Counted from the stretch's first letter, positions 17,678 to 27,316 are shown. The stretch is 64,000 nt of DNA from an uncultured Eubacteriales bacterium (GCA_934457095.1 CAKSHJ010000006.1:22947-86946); one strand, 5' to 3'. The notes: generated by a model from the sequence alone, not told the origin. A program made the numbers and translations.

Positions 17678-18910
17678 TTACCTCTTCTCCTTTGCCGCAC
17701 AATTGGAACAATTCCCACAAAAATCAGGGCAGTTTTCTCCAAAATACCGTAGAATATAAGCACGCAGACAGTCTGCTGTGGTACAATAAGCTGTCATTTG
17801 CTTTAAGCGTATTCGGTCTTTTTTTCGCACCTCTCTGCGCATATGGGCGTTTAGTATCTCATTTTCTTTCTGTTTTTCTATAAAAAATAGATTGGTAGCA
17901 ATATCCTGTCTACTATACAGCAACAGACAATGGGCTGTATTACCGTTTCTGCCGGCTCTGCCCGCCTCCTGATAATAGCTTTCCATATTTTTCGGCATAT
18001 GAAAATGCACTACAAACGAAACATTTGCCTTATCAATTCCCATACCAAACGCATTGGTCGCTACCATAATCCGCACTTTGTCCGTCCGAAATTCCTCTTG
18101 ATTCAGTCTGCGCTCCTGCTCGCTCAATCCTGCATGGTATCTAGTCGCGGCATAGCCCTGCGCCTGCAAACGCATACAGATTTCCTCCGTACTTTTTCTG
18201 GTAGCGCAATAGATAATGCCTGTTTTGTTCCTATTTTGCGCTAAAAAACGCTCCAAGGCTATAAATTTGTCTATAGGGGCTTGCACTTCAAAATATAAAT
18301 TAGGACGATCGAAGCCAGTGGTTATCACAAACGGACTGCGTAGTTGCAATAGAGAAATGATATCCTGTTGAATTTGCTCGGTGGCAGTAGCAGTAAAAGC
18401 CGCTACCGGAGGTCTTTTAGGCAATGCGTGTATAAATTGTACAATTTTTAAATAGCTTGGACGAAAATCCTGTCCCCACTGCGAAATACAATGCGCTTCG
18501 TCTACACAAACAAGTGAAATATTCGCTCTCTTCGCAAAAGACAGAAATTCCTCTGAAACCAAGCGTTCCGGCGCAGCATAAACAAGCTTATATTTTTGTC
18601 GGGCACAGTTTTCAATCACCTTACCTTGCTGAACCGGCGTAAGCAGACTATTAATAAACGCCGCGGAAATACCAGCCCTATGCAGTGCGTAGACCTGATC
18701 TTTCATCAGGGAAACCAGCGGCGATATGACCAACGTAATGCCCTCAACCAGAACAGCGGGCACTTGGTAACAGACAGATTTTCCCGCACCCGTTGGCATA
18801 ATTCCCAAACAGTCCTGCCCATTTAATAAATGTGCAATCAGTTTCTCTTGTCCGGGGCGAAATACATTGTGCCCAAAATAAGTTTTTAAAATCTCATGTG
18901 CCTTTTCCAT
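17678..18910 (-). CDS. RecQ-type ATP-dependent DNA helicase, short form
   Basis: 410-residue superfamily 2 helicase. Visible motifs are FRPGQEKLI (motif 0), MPTGAGKSVCYQVPA (Walker A), DEAHCISQWGQDFRP (motif II and aromatic loop), TATATEQ (III), YHAGLSEQER (IV), and QEAGRAGRNG (VI). A zinc-binding cysteine set (CTTADC, CPDFCGNCSNC) ends the protein. The RQC winged helix and HRDC domain of the full-length 600-residue form are absent, so this is the short paralogue seen in many Firmicutes. It converges on the ABC exporter. Confidence 0.9.
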   Translation of the reverse strand: MEKAHEILKTYFGHNVFRPGQEKLIAHLLNGQDCLGIMPTGAGKSVCYQVPAVLVEGITLVISPLVSLMKDQVYALHRAGISAAFINSLLTPVQQGKVIENCARQKYKLVYAAPERLVSEEFLSFAKRANISLVCVDEAHCISQWGQDFRPSYLKIVQFIHALPKRPPVAAFTATATEQIQQDIISLLQLRSPFVITTGFDRPNLYFEVQAPIDKFIALERFLAQNRNKTGIIYCATRKSTEEICMRLQAQGYAATRYHAGLSEQERRLNQEEFRTDKVRIMVATNAFGMGIDKANVSFVVHFHMPKNMESYYQEAGRAGRNGNTAHCLLLYSRQDIATNLFFIEKQKENEILNAHMRREVRKKDRIRLKQMTAYCTTADCLRAYILRYFGENCPDFCGNCSNCAAKEKR

Positions 18911-18994
18911 ATTAACCGCCTCTTTGCAACTTTAGTAAAATCATTATACTAAATCTTGCTATTTTATACAATTGTCGATTAAAAAGAATCTTAA

Positions 18995-19023
18995 TTGACG
19001 GCAACGTTATGATACTTTATAAT
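18995..19023 (+). promoter_or_regulatory. Promoter of the zinc-ribbon membrane protein gene
   Basis: TTGACG (18995-19000), 17-base spacer, TATAAT (19018-19023), 38 bases before the start codon. Confidence 0.75.
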
Positions 19024-19061
19024 AGTACCGTAAACAAATATTTGAGAAAGAAGGGCTTTTT

Positions 19062-19736
19062 ATGAATTCAAAATGTCCCCGCTGCGGAGTTAACACCGTA
19101 CAAAATGCAGTATTTTGTCAAAATTGCGGCGCTCCCCTACCGCAAGTACCGCCTCCGCCGCAGCAAACATACCAATCTCCACATGATTCTACACCGCTGT
19201 ATTCACAGCAACCTTTTATGCTGCAACAAATATACGGCAAAATAAAAGGCGCTGCCATTGCTTGGCTGGTCGTCGGAATTCTTTGGGGACTTGGCAGCAT
19301 GTTTTCTATTATATACAATGCTACAAGAGGAATTTATTATCTTTCTCATGCTTACACAGGCGATTACGGTGATGCTGTGGGCGGCTTCATATATAGCTCG
19401 CTTATACTTGCAACGGCCATTATAAATATCATTTATGCCATCATCCACTTCGGTTACTTAAAAACACAGTATCTGAATCCCAATGCGATCCTCTCCAAAA
19501 TTTACTCGCCTACACCGTATATCATCAGTATTGTCATCAATGTGATATTTTGCAGTGTTATCGGTATCATCGGCGGCGTTATTATGCTGACTGCGCGCTC
19601 AACCATACGCAATTACCAAATGATGTTTAGCGGCTTTGTTCCCCCGAATCCTATGCAAAGTACAGGTATGCCACCTCAACCTCCCGTGCCGCCAAATCAG
19701 ACTCCGCCGCAATCTGACGACCAAAATCAACCGTAA
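19062..19736 (+). CDS. Zinc-ribbon membrane protein of unknown function
   Basis: 224 residues. The N-terminus is a zinc ribbon (CPRCG, CQNCG), followed by a Pro/Gln-rich linker, about four hydrophobic helices between residues 65 and 190, and a Pro-rich tail. Such proteins are common in Clostridia with no assigned role. Single gene with its own promoter and a terminator shared with sigK. Start ATG follows GAAGGGC. Confidence 0.75.
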   Translation: MNSKCPRCGVNTVQNAVFCQNCGAPLPQVPPPPQQTYQSPHDSTPLYSQQPFMLQQIYGKIKGAAIAWLVVGILWGLGSMFSIIYNATRGIYYLSHAYTGDYGDAVGGFIYSSLILATAIINIIYAIIHFGYLKTQYLNPNAILSKIYSPTPYIISIVINVIFCSVIGIIGGVIMLTARSTIRNYQMMFSGFVPPNPMQSTGMPPQPPVPPNQTPPQSDDQNQP

Positions 19737-19742
19737 AAATGC

Positions 19743-19771
19743 AAAGAGACGGCAAAAACCGCCTCTTTTTT
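19743..19771. terminator. Bidirectional terminator between the zinc-ribbon gene and sigK
   Basis: AAAGAGACGG/CCGCCTCTTT stem with A-rich loop and flanking A/T runs, between two convergent genes. Confidence 0.75.
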
Positions 19772-19778
19772 ATGTAGT

Positions 19779-20468
19779 TTATTTGGAAAAGCGTTTATTA
19801 AGCGCAAGCAAAGCCTTTTTCTCTATGCGACTGACATACGACCGAGAAATACCCAAAACCGAGGCAACTTCCCGTTGAGCCAGCGGCTTACTGCCCGGCA
19901 CCAAGCCGTATCGCAGACAAATGATTGACTGCTCTCTGGGAGAAAGCTCTTCCTCCATATAGGTTTTTAATTTTTCAATTTTTATCTTATTATCAATGCT
20001 TTCCACCATATTATCCTCACACGCCATGGTATCCATCAGCGTAAGCGCATTTCCATCACGATCGGTGTCAATCGGTTCATTCATGGAAATATCTTGCGCT
20101 GTTTTTTTTGTTGTACGGAAAAACATTAAAATTTCATTTTCAATACAGCGTGCGGCATAACTGGAAAGCCGTATTCCCTTATCGGTATTGAAGGAATCCA
20201 CAGCCTTGATTAGACCAATCGTGCCAATCGAAATCAAATCGTCCTGTTCACCGGAATTTGCATAATATTTTTTAATAATGTGCGCCACCAAACGCAAATT
20301 ATGCTCGATTAATCGATTTCTCGCCTCTTGGTCGCCACGATTTCGTTTTTCAAGATACTCTCTCTCCTCTTTAGCACTTAGCGGTTTTGGAAACGAACCC
20401 GAACCTGTCACATGTAAAACCATAAAAATCAAATCGGAGAAAATACGGAGTAAAAATCCACCTATCAT
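19779..20468 (-). CDS. sigK: RNA polymerase sporulation sigma factor SigK
   Basis: 229-residue late mother-cell sigma factor. It has the hydrophobic pro-sequence at the N-terminus (FLLRIFSDLIF), region 2 (IEHNLRLVAHI, DLISIGTIGLIKAVDSF, SYAARCIENEILMF) and a region 4 helix-turn-helix (LGISRSYVSRIEKKALLAL), closely resembling Bacillus SigK. The gene is continuous: no skin-type element interrupts it. The pro-sequence implies activation by proteolysis. ATG 20468 follows AGGTG. Confidence 0.92.
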   Translation of the reverse strand: MIGGFLLRIFSDLIFMVLHVTGSGSFPKPLSAKEEREYLEKRNRGDQEARNRLIEHNLRLVAHIIKKYYANSGEQDDLISIGTIGLIKAVDSFNTDKGIRLSSYAARCIENEILMFFRTTKKTAQDISMNEPIDTDRDGNALTLMDTMACEDNMVESIDNKIKIEKLKTYMEEELSPREQSIICLRYGLVPGSKPLAQREVASVLGISRSYVSRIEKKALLALNKRFSK

Positions 20469-20597
20469 TTACAAACACCTGCCCCATCATAATTGATACA
20501 TGTTATGCCCCAGTATGCCTGTTCGTTGCATGTACCCGTAAAAAATAAACCCCAACCCGTAAAACTTATGTGTTACGAATTGAAGTATACAGAAAAT

Positions 20598-20852
20598 TTA
20601 GTTGCCAGCGCTTGCTGTGTATTTTTGCTTTACCTTTTGCATTTTTTGCGGTTCGGCCTGCTCCGACGGATACCAACCTTTCGCTGCCATTTTTTTGTAA
20701 ATTTCATCTTGCATGCTTAGAGAATCCTGCAAAGCCTTGTCAAAAGCGCCGTGTACATTTGCCGTTGATGACTCTATGGTTCCGTGCAAATACAAATCGC
20801 ACACACCTTTTGTAGTCAGCAGCATATTTTCCATTAAACTTTTATCGTCCAT
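20598..20852 (-). CDS. CotF-like spore coat protein
   Basis: 84-residue protein starting MDDKSLMENMLLTTKGVCDLY, which fits the CotF-like coat family (LLxTTKGVCDLYLHGTIES). Helical, Met/Gln-rich. It follows the 57-residue gene upstream by 15 bases in one small operon and lies next to sigK, which supports a spore role by context. Confidence 0.72.
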   Translation of the reverse strand: MDDKSLMENMLLTTKGVCDLYLHGTIESSTANVHGAFDKALQDSLSMQDEIYKKMAAKGWYPSEQAEPQKMQKVKQKYTASAGN

Positions 20853-20867
20853 ATTTCACCTCTAAAA

Positions 20868-21041
20868 TTATACCAATTGTATAAATTGACTAAAAATTTG
20901 CTGATGTTTCTCGGCCAATTGCTGTGCATATTGCTTTAATTGTGGGTCCTGTAAATTCTGCGCGGCCTCCTGACACTGTGTTTTTAAAAATTGTTCGTGG
21001 CCCAATGCGTCGTCAATATAACTTAATTCTTTCGGACTCAT
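20868..21041 (-). CDS. Small helical protein paired with the CotF-like gene
   Basis: 57 residues, beginning MSPKELSYIDDALGHEQFL and continuing as a Gln-rich amphipathic helix with no Pro or Gly in the second half. A perfect GGAGGTGATTTGA precedes the ATG at 21041. Similar small partners usually accompany clostridial CotF-like coat proteins. Function inferred from context only. Confidence 0.75.
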   Translation of the reverse strand: MSPKELSYIDDALGHEQFLKTQCQEAAQNLQDPQLKQYAQQLAEKHQQIFSQFIQLV

Positions 21042-21157
21042 TCAAATCACCTCCGATATTAGTATGGGTAAATTTTAACTGCTTATGCTCCCTTATTCAA
21101 AAAGAAAACAGCAACGGTAAATTCCGTCACTGTTTTTCAACGCTATATTTTTTTATT

Positions 21158-24016
21158 TTAACTGCATTTCTCTCTTCGTGAAAACACGATCCCCATCACA
21201 GTAATTGCAAGCGCACCACCTAATACCACAAGCAAAATCAATGTACGGTCATCTCCTGTTGAGGGATTATTTTGAGCAATTATTCCGTTTTTCGGGCTGA
21301 CTGCCGCTTGATTACCTTCTAATGGTTCGGTGTTGCCGGTACTATTTGCATTGCCATTTGTATCACCAGGGGTACTGTTACCACTGCCTGCAGTGTTATC
21401 GTTATTTCCGGGGGTTTTCCTCACCTCTTCAAATACCGGCGTATAAACGGTATCTGCATCTACTTCGGTTATCTCCGGCGACCAACCTCTAAAAATATAA
21501 TCAAACCCGTCCGTAGAAGCCTTCGTTGGAGTTTCGCTGATAGAAGGACGGGTACCCTTGTCTATTTTTTCCTCTTTTAATATCGATCCGTCGCCATTTT
21601 TAAAGGTTACTGTTACTTGCTCTATTAGAACAGGCGCCTTGTAAAAACGTACATCCATGGAACCGGCCATAGTAGGCGCTGCGGCACAGTAAACCTTGCC
21701 ATCCATTACCGCGGTAGAAATCTTACCAACCGGACTGTAAACGGTATCGCCCAATTTTTGCAGCTGAGTGGGCTCATTCAATGGCGCATAATAGGTATAA
21801 GCTTTCTCGTTTTCCACCACAGAAACATACAAATTTTCCTGGTCAGCCGTCACACTTGCCGAAAGTGGCCCGTTTGGCAAATTGGTTAATTCATGGTTAG
21901 CTATTAGAGCGCCATTTTCAAAAATTTTGAGCTTTGTTGCCTTACCGGAATACGTGTTTAATACATAGGTCTTACCGCCCTGCGTGGTCACAGAATTTAT
22001 CTGTGCCGCTGTACCATCATCTTTTGCAAGCTCGTTCCACTGGTCGTTTTGCAAAGCATAGACATGCGTAGCAGATTGCTGGCCTGTTCCCATTCTGAAA
22101 TCTCCGTAGACAATGGCAGGCATACCGTTCTGCTCAAAAATAACCGGAGAAGTAACGCTAGCTCCCACGTTGAAAGCGCCGCCTACCGCTTGAAATGCAT
22201 TATTTTCTAATTTATACAATTGAAGCGTATTATTATTATCTGCCAAAGCGTAGAGTGTATTACCTACCACTCCCAACGCGAGTTTATTAGCTACTATATT
22301 GGCAATTTGAGCAGTCTCTTGCCAAATTCCGTTGGTATATTTTTTCAATACCACTTGTGTAGTTGGCGTATATTGGGCGCCCAAAACATATATCTCGTCG
22401 TTTAAAACTGCCATAGAGCAATTATTTAAATTAGTAGCAACAGTAGTCGGCGTTGACCAATCTCCGTCTTTATACACAGTAACACTGCTCGACCGCATCA
22501 TAGGATTTTCAGCAAGCATATACAATGCTGAACCGTTCGTGAGTATTTGGGTTTCAGTTCCCTTCATACTCGTAACCGGAGAGCTGCCGTCTTTATTCAC
22601 AACCTGTTCCCACAGACCAAGCTGACCGTAATCCGGAAATTCCACAGTAAAGGTAATGGAACTGTCCTCTTGCTGCGTCACCTTGATTTGCATGCCGGAA
22701 TTTTGACCGTTAGAATAGCAAATTGCACCTTGCGCCAGCGTTGCCGTTGTGTCTGTTGTGCCAATAGCATCACGTTTTGCCTTATAACTCGTCAAACCTA
22801 CTTGCGCATCTTTCACGGCCTCTGCCGTATCCGTGCCGTTCGGTCGGAACACATAAACATAGTCTTGGTCTCCAAGGTTCCCTTGATATTCCAAAGCAGT
22901 ATTTATGCGGTAAACAATTAGACCCGAACCCGCAATGCCTTTATCTATGTCATATAACTTAGCTGCATTTTGGGCACCTTGCTTACGGTATTCCACTACA
23001 AAATATTCCGAACCGGAATACGGCGTTTTAAATTTCAGAGCCTGCGGTTTCGTATTATCATTGTATGCGGTTGTTGCATCATACAGCGTATAGGTTGCAT
23101 TTTGCGTCTTTTGTTCCTGTACACTCGACCAACCTAATCTTTCTCTGGTAACAGCCAACGGCAACGGATTTCCCACCGGAGAACTCATTGGATCCCAAGT
23201 GCCAACGGGGGTTGTATTGCCCCCGGTGCGGTAATAGTCGGGTATACCCAGCGTATGAATATACTCGTGCGCAGCTGTAGTAGGTGTAAAGCTGTCGTAA
23301 CCGTTTGCGCTGACTTTGGCCTCCATTACATTATAAGAACCGATGGTTTTACCCAGATATTTCTTGCTTGAATCGCCAAAACTGGAAGCATGATTGGAAA
23401 ATGTGCCTTGTTTTCCGGTGGCAACCGAGGCCAAAACTGTCAAATTGTCTATTACACCGTCATTATTTTTGTCTACATCGCCTATATTAAACGTCGAATA
23501 ATTATTTTGCAACGCTGTAACAATTTCGCTAATTAAATCGGCGTCTCCGGAAGACCCTTGATACGCTTGAGCATTTTTGCTCAAGGTAATATAGGTAACT
23601 TTACCGTCTGTTTGAGTTTGCGGAAAATAAGAGGTTATCTTATGCTGCCCGTTGGACATATCGCGCAGATATTCATATACAGAGCCTTGTATATATTTAC
23701 TGCCATCTCCGTTGTATTTCAACTGCAAGGACTCCCAATAAGTGCGCGGGGCACCTGCACCGCCGGCATACGTCTTATTATAGCCTGTACCTCCGTCTCC
23801 CTCAGTATTGTTGTCCTGAAAGCGTACCACCACCACTAAATTACCGGCATCTGTCACGGTGTTAGCCGCCATAACATTTGTTTTCACCACCGTAAACGGC
23901 AAAGCTGCCAGCAATACTGCCATCCCCAATGCAATACACCCAATGCGAAGCAATCGGCGCTTTTCGCAAAAGCGATGCGCCAATATCTGTGCTGTACCGG
24001 TTCCGTAATTTTTCAT
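21158..24016 (-). CDS. Secreted M6-family metalloprotease with sortase-type signal
   Basis: 952-residue cell-surface protease of the immune inhibitor A type. A signal segment lies at about residues 24-50, the zinc motif HEYIH at about 250-254 (AAHEYIHTLGIPDYY), and an EF-hand-like DVDKNNDGVIDN at about 180-191. Then follow a beta-rich, propeller-like region of YALxN/LYKLE repeats, an InlB-type B repeat (GWSPEITEVDADTVYTPVF) and a C-terminal NPSTGD, hydrophobic helix and basic tail, which together look like a cell-wall sorting signal. ATG 24016 follows GGAAAG. No sortase gene is in the window. Substrates could be host or bacterial proteins. Confidence 0.88.
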   Translation of the reverse strand: MKNYGTGTAQILAHRFCEKRRLLRIGCIALGMAVLLAALPFTVVKTNVMAANTVTDAGNLVVVVRFQDNNTEGDGGTGYNKTYAGGAGAPRTYWESLQLKYNGDGSKYIQGSVYEYLRDMSNGQHKITSYFPQTQTDGKVTYITLSKNAQAYQGSSGDADLISEIVTALQNNYSTFNIGDVDKNNDGVIDNLTVLASVATGKQGTFSNHASSFGDSSKKYLGKTIGSYNVMEAKVSANGYDSFTPTTAAHEYIHTLGIPDYYRTGGNTTPVGTWDPMSSPVGNPLPLAVTRERLGWSSVQEQKTQNATYTLYDATTAYNDNTKPQALKFKTPYSGSEYFVVEYRKQGAQNAAKLYDIDKGIAGSGLIVYRINTALEYQGNLGDQDYVYVFRPNGTDTAEAVKDAQVGLTSYKAKRDAIGTTDTTATLAQGAICYSNGQNSGMQIKVTQQEDSSITFTVEFPDYGQLGLWEQVVNKDGSSPVTSMKGTETQILTNGSALYMLAENPMMRSSSVTVYKDGDWSTPTTVATNLNNCSMAVLNDEIYVLGAQYTPTTQVVLKKYTNGIWQETAQIANIVANKLALGVVGNTLYALADNNNTLQLYKLENNAFQAVGGAFNVGASVTSPVIFEQNGMPAIVYGDFRMGTGQQSATHVYALQNDQWNELAKDDGTAAQINSVTTQGGKTYVLNTYSGKATKLKIFENGALIANHELTNLPNGPLSASVTADQENLYVSVVENEKAYTYYAPLNEPTQLQKLGDTVYSPVGKISTAVMDGKVYCAAAPTMAGSMDVRFYKAPVLIEQVTVTFKNGDGSILKEEKIDKGTRPSISETPTKASTDGFDYIFRGWSPEITEVDADTVYTPVFEEVRKTPGNNDNTAGSGNSTPGDTNGNANSTGNTEPLEGNQAAVSPKNGIIAQNNPSTGDDRTLILLVVLGGALAITVMGIVFSRREKCS

Positions 24017-24205
24017 AAGCCACACTTTCCTTTTTTATAGTTTATATTACTGTATATTGTTGTATATAAAATCATTATGGCATATTTTTGAAGAAAAAGC
24101 AAGTATTTGTTTAAAATGCCTAAAAAACATCTACACTCTCTCCTAATATAAAGAAAAAATACAAATAAAACAAATTTAATTTGTGGAATATGCACAAATT
24201 CATGC

Positions 24206-25336
24206 TTAGTAATTTCCGGAAAAAAATTGGCTATTTTGAGGCAACTCATATCCCTGAAAATAATCAGCGAAATCCAGTTTGAGATAATCGCATAAGCTTG
24301 CCAGTTCCACCATGGTATTGTCATTCACAGGAATACCATTTTCTCGCCTGTTTTTTTCCGCCAAAATTTCTTTTTCACCGTGGGTATAAATTTGCTCTTT
24401 TCCATCGGCCTTCGGGCTTTCCCGCAACGCCTTCAAATATGCAGAAAAATGCGCCTTAATTTTCTCTGCATCCCCGAAAATTGCAGGATTCATCGCCATA
24501 AACCCATGACAAATTCCAGTTTTGTCGTCAAATGTGCAACATTGGTCAGAGGTTACACCCAACGAGAGAATCGAACTAAAAATTTCACAAAGCATACCGT
24601 AGCCGTAGCCTTTATGACTACCATTGACCTCCTCGCAACCGCCAAGCGGCATAATGCCTCCTCCGCCTTTCGAAACAATATTGGAAAGCACGCGCGGCGC
24701 ATCGTTGGTCGCATGACCGTTTTCATCTAAAGCCCATCCATCCGGCAAAGGTTTGCCCGCTTTGTTATACATCTCCAGCTTACCCCTTGTCACCACCGTA
24801 GTGGAACAGTCAAAAAAGAACGGGTATGGCTCTGCGGGCATAGCAACCGCAATTGGATTAGAACCTAACATAGCCTGTTTGCCAAAGGTTGGTACCATAA
24901 TAGCCTCGGAATTGGTACATGCCATACCCAAAAAACCTTGGTCACAGGCCATTTTACTGTAAAAACCGGCAATACCAAAATGGTTGGAATTGCGCACTGT
25001 AATGATACCAATCCCAGCAATTCTAGCCTTTTCTATCGCCTTTTCCATGGCGTACTTGCTGATAAGCTGACCCATTCCATGATGACCGTCCACAACGGCA
25101 GAAACGGGCGTTTCAAAAACCACCTCCGGTTTACCATCCAAATGAATCAATCCCTTTTCAATGCCTTTATGGTAGCGCACCATTCTCTGCATACCATGGC
25201 TTTCAAAACCGTGCAAATCAGCTGCCAACAGCACATCTGTAATCACACTGCTTTCCTCAGCATCAAACCCAAAGGCAATAAACACATCTTTACAAAACTG
25301 GTTCAATTCTTGATAACTCCAATTGACATAACCCAT
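24206..25336 (-). CDS. Ldh-family (malate/L-lactate/sulfolactate) dehydrogenase
   Basis: 376-residue NAD(P)-dependent oxidoreductase of the YlbC/YiaK type, unrelated to classical lactate dehydrogenase. Signatures include DLHGFESHGMQR, VRNSNHFGIAGFY with the catalytic His, and SNPIAVAMPA. The true 2-hydroxyacid substrate is not predictable. RBS CGGAGGAG precedes ATG 25336. It follows the PI-PLC gene after a terminator. Confidence 0.88.
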   Translation of the reverse strand: MGYVNWSYQELNQFCKDVFIAFGFDAEESSVITDVLLAADLHGFESHGMQRMVRYHKGIEKGLIHLDGKPEVVFETPVSAVVDGHHGMGQLISKYAMEKAIEKARIAGIGIITVRNSNHFGIAGFYSKMACDQGFLGMACTNSEAIMVPTFGKQAMLGSNPIAVAMPAEPYPFFFDCSTTVVTRGKLEMYNKAGKPLPDGWALDENGHATNDAPRVLSNIVSKGGGGIMPLGGCEEVNGSHKGYGYGMLCEIFSSILSLGVTSDQCCTFDDKTGICHGFMAMNPAIFGDAEKIKAHFSAYLKALRESPKADGKEQIYTHGEKEILAEKNRRENGIPVNDNTMVELASLCDYLKLDFADYFQGYELPQNSQFFSGNY

Positions 25337-25417
25337 AAAATTCTCCTCCGATTTTTATTTATTTTCTTTGTTATCATGCTTCATTTTTATAAAATTATGT
25401 TAAAAAATCTAACAAAA

Positions 25418-25456
25418 ATAAAGAAACAAACGCACGGTTTTATTCTCCGTGCGTTT
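25418..25456 (-). terminator. Terminator of the PI-PLC gene
   Basis: On the minus strand ACGCACGG/CCGTGCGT stem followed by a T-rich run, 27 bases past the stop codon. Confidence 0.75.
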
Positions 25457-25480
25457 TCTTCTTTATGTTCTATAAGTTAA

Positions 25481-26515
25481 TTATCTGCGGTTACACTGAA
25501 TAATCGCATTGATTAAACGTTCGCCAGGAAAATCTGCCATCACAATACCCGCATATTTTACATTGTTGTTATTTAAATAGTTAGCCGTCAAAGTGTTGGT
25601 ACCTTCAAAGTAAATGGTAGCGAACCACAGAAACCGGTTATCGCGCGGGAAATCCGGATAGTAGCCTGCAAAACCCGGGTGCGTTAAAGCTGTGGACAAT
25701 CTTGGAGCAGAAGTGCCCGGAGAACTATGTCCGCTAGCCACGAAATACGGGAAACTGCCGCCGGAAGCGGACAGATAGTTTGCATAAATTTGATTGGTAT
25801 TGTTTCTGTTGTTACTGTTTACAAGCTGAGACTTGATTTTTTCCCATTTGGAATACAAATCCCAGTTTGTGCTCAAAGAGTACGAATCCTGAATATTCAT
25901 GCTTCTGTAGGGAATACCGTAAGAATGCAAAGAAGCAACATCGGAAAGCAAGACAATTTTGCCTCTCAGCTGGCCGAAAGTCGGATTAGTCTGTCCTCCG
26001 GTATAGAAAATATTCTTATATCTGTTGTAATAATAGTCAAAAGCTTTTTTCATCTGCGTATCACTTACAGAGGAATTCTCTTGTTTTACGCGAATAAATA
26101 CAGCTTCTGTGGGGTTGCTCGCCAAGAAATCCTTCACAGTTCTGAGTACATCCTCAAATTGAGTACCCAAATAAACAATACCATGGTAGTTATCCAATTG
26201 GCTTTCGCTGGTATATTTCAAACGAATATCCAATACACGAATGCCACTGTCAAGCTGTTGTCTCAAATTCATTGTTTGTGTACGGGTAATATCACCGCCA
26301 AATAAATTAGAAGCGTAAGCCATCGTGTCATGGGTACCCGGCAAAGAAAGCTCGCTCACTTTTCTATTGTCGGGAATCCAATCCATCCAGCCGCTTCTTG
26401 TTTGGGTTTTGCGCTCCTCATGCCAATAGGCAGTGTCATAGTGGGCTGATACTGTGCAAGTAAAAATAGAAGCTACAAAAATGACCGCCAGTATCGCCAA
26501 AATTTTTTTCTTCAT
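25481..26515 (-). CDS. Secreted phosphatidylinositol-specific phospholipase C
   Basis: 344-residue secreted enzyme with a clear signal peptide (MKKKILAILAVIFVASIFTC, cut near VSA). The X-domain active site is present: LPGTHDTMAY (first His and Asp), VLDIRLKY (Arg), NYHGIVYLG (second His) and IRVKQE (Lys). Family members cleave phosphatidylinositol and, in some bacteria, GPI anchors of host proteins. Own terminator; TATA-like promoter not clearly identified. A commensal or virulence role would be inference. Confidence 0.92.
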   Translation of the reverse strand: MKKKILAILAVIFVASIFTCTVSAHYDTAYWHEERKTQTRSGWMDWIPDNRKVSELSLPGTHDTMAYASNLFGGDITRTQTMNLRQQLDSGIRVLDIRLKYTSESQLDNYHGIVYLGTQFEDVLRTVKDFLASNPTEAVFIRVKQENSSVSDTQMKKAFDYYYNRYKNIFYTGGQTNPTFGQLRGKIVLLSDVASLHSYGIPYRSMNIQDSYSLSTNWDLYSKWEKIKSQLVNSNNRNNTNQIYANYLSASGGSFPYFVASGHSSPGTSAPRLSTALTHPGFAGYYPDFPRDNRFLWFATIYFEGTNTLTANYLNNNNVKYAGIVMADFPGERLINAIIQCNRR

Positions 26516-26760
26516 GCCGCATTCTCCTTTTCGTTAAAAATTCTTTGTTAACCATGAACAAAATCAGAAAAATATTCCCCCTGTTTAAATATGAAAAATC
26601 AGTTATGTTCAGAATAAAATACAAGTTTATATTTACTAATTTTTACACATTGTATAATAAATACTTCAAAAAAACAAGTCTTTTTTGAATATTATGTGAA
26701 ATTTCCTGATTTTTTTCTGAAGTTCTTATGAAAAAACTTACTAGTCTTCTCATTACGTCA

Positions 26761-26820
26761 AGTTTAGATATAAAAAGAACCGCACCGATTTCCGCTGTGC
26801 GATTCCTAAATATCTAAACT
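26761..26820. repeat. 60-base interrupted palindrome
   Basis: AGTTTAGATAT (26761-26771) is repeated inverted and perfect at 26810-26820, enclosing a second inverted pair CGCAC (26781-26785) and GTGCG (26797-26801). The RNA would be a long imperfect hairpin without a clear T-run. It sits just before a doubtful lipoprotein gene. Confidence 0.6.
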
Positions 26821-26837
26821 CCTCTTCAAACTGTAGT

Positions 26838-27191
26838 ATGTTGTGTATTTTGATACTTACATTAACGGCATGCATAAAACCACCAAGTCGAAATTTGTCG
26901 GAAAACTCAAATCCGCAAGCAAGTGCAACACAGAATGAAAATGAAAAGATGATAGAAGAAAATACGATAAGGTTAGAACCATTGTTTTCCTCAGGAGATT
27001 ATTATTACGATTCTTACAAAACAGCACAGTTATTTGCAAAAGATTTAAATAGCGTTGGGGTAATGACCATAGTTGATATAAAAATCGAAAATGATACGGA
27101 ATACCCTGAAGATGTTTTGCTCGCTTTTATTACAGATGAAAGAGATCTATGGGACTGCGTGGTGTCAAAGGCGAACGCAGTCATGAAGTAA
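26838..27191 (+). CDS. Small lipoprotein-like protein, possibly 5'-truncated
   Basis: 117 residues with a lipobox-like LTAC near the start, then an Asn/Glu-rich linker and a small domain (VGVMTIVDIKIENDTEYP) that I do not recognise. The stretch before the Cys is only eleven residues and lacks the usual lysines, no ribosome binding site is present, and no in-frame upstream ATG exists. Either the start is non-canonical or the 5' end has been lost. It stands in an A+T-rich stretch between PI-PLC and a tRNA that looks different from its neighbours. Confidence 0.4.
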   Translation: MLCILILTLTACIKPPSRNLSENSNPQASATQNENEKMIEENTIRLEPLFSSGDYYYDSYKTAQLFAKDLNSVGVMTIVDIKIENDTEYPEDVLLAFITDERDLWDCVVSKANAVMK

Positions 27192-27251
27192 AACGATTCC
27201 ATGTTTCTGATACTTCTCCCCTATAGCCGCACTCCTTTTTCTTTCCTCCAT
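27165..27251 (-). CDS. Candidate 28-residue peptide gene
   Basis: A tiny frame (MEERKRSAAIGEKYQKHGIV...) with an excellent AGGAGGTG seven bases before its ATG. Upstream on the same strand are TTGTTT and TATAAC (27345-27372, spacer 16) and a perfect inverted repeat GAACGAAAAAT/ATTTTTCGTTC (27283-27293 and 27306-27316) between promoter and gene. It may be the remnant of a longer gene; it overlaps the end of the lipoprotein-like frame. Weakly supported. Confidence 0.3.
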   Translation of the reverse strand: MEERKRSAAIGEKYQKHGIVLLHDCVRL

Positions 27252-27282
27252 TCTTAACACCTCCTTCTTTTTTCATTTTAAA

Positions 27283-27316
27283 GAACGAAAAATAGAAAGA
27301 AAATTATTTTTCGTTC
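27283..27316 (-). promoter_or_regulatory. Inverted repeat, possible operator
   Basis: GAACGAAAAAT and ATTTTTCGTTC, eleven bases each, separated by twelve. Located between a putative minus-strand promoter (27345-27372) and the strong ribosome binding site at about 27260. Regulator unknown. Confidence 0.4.
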
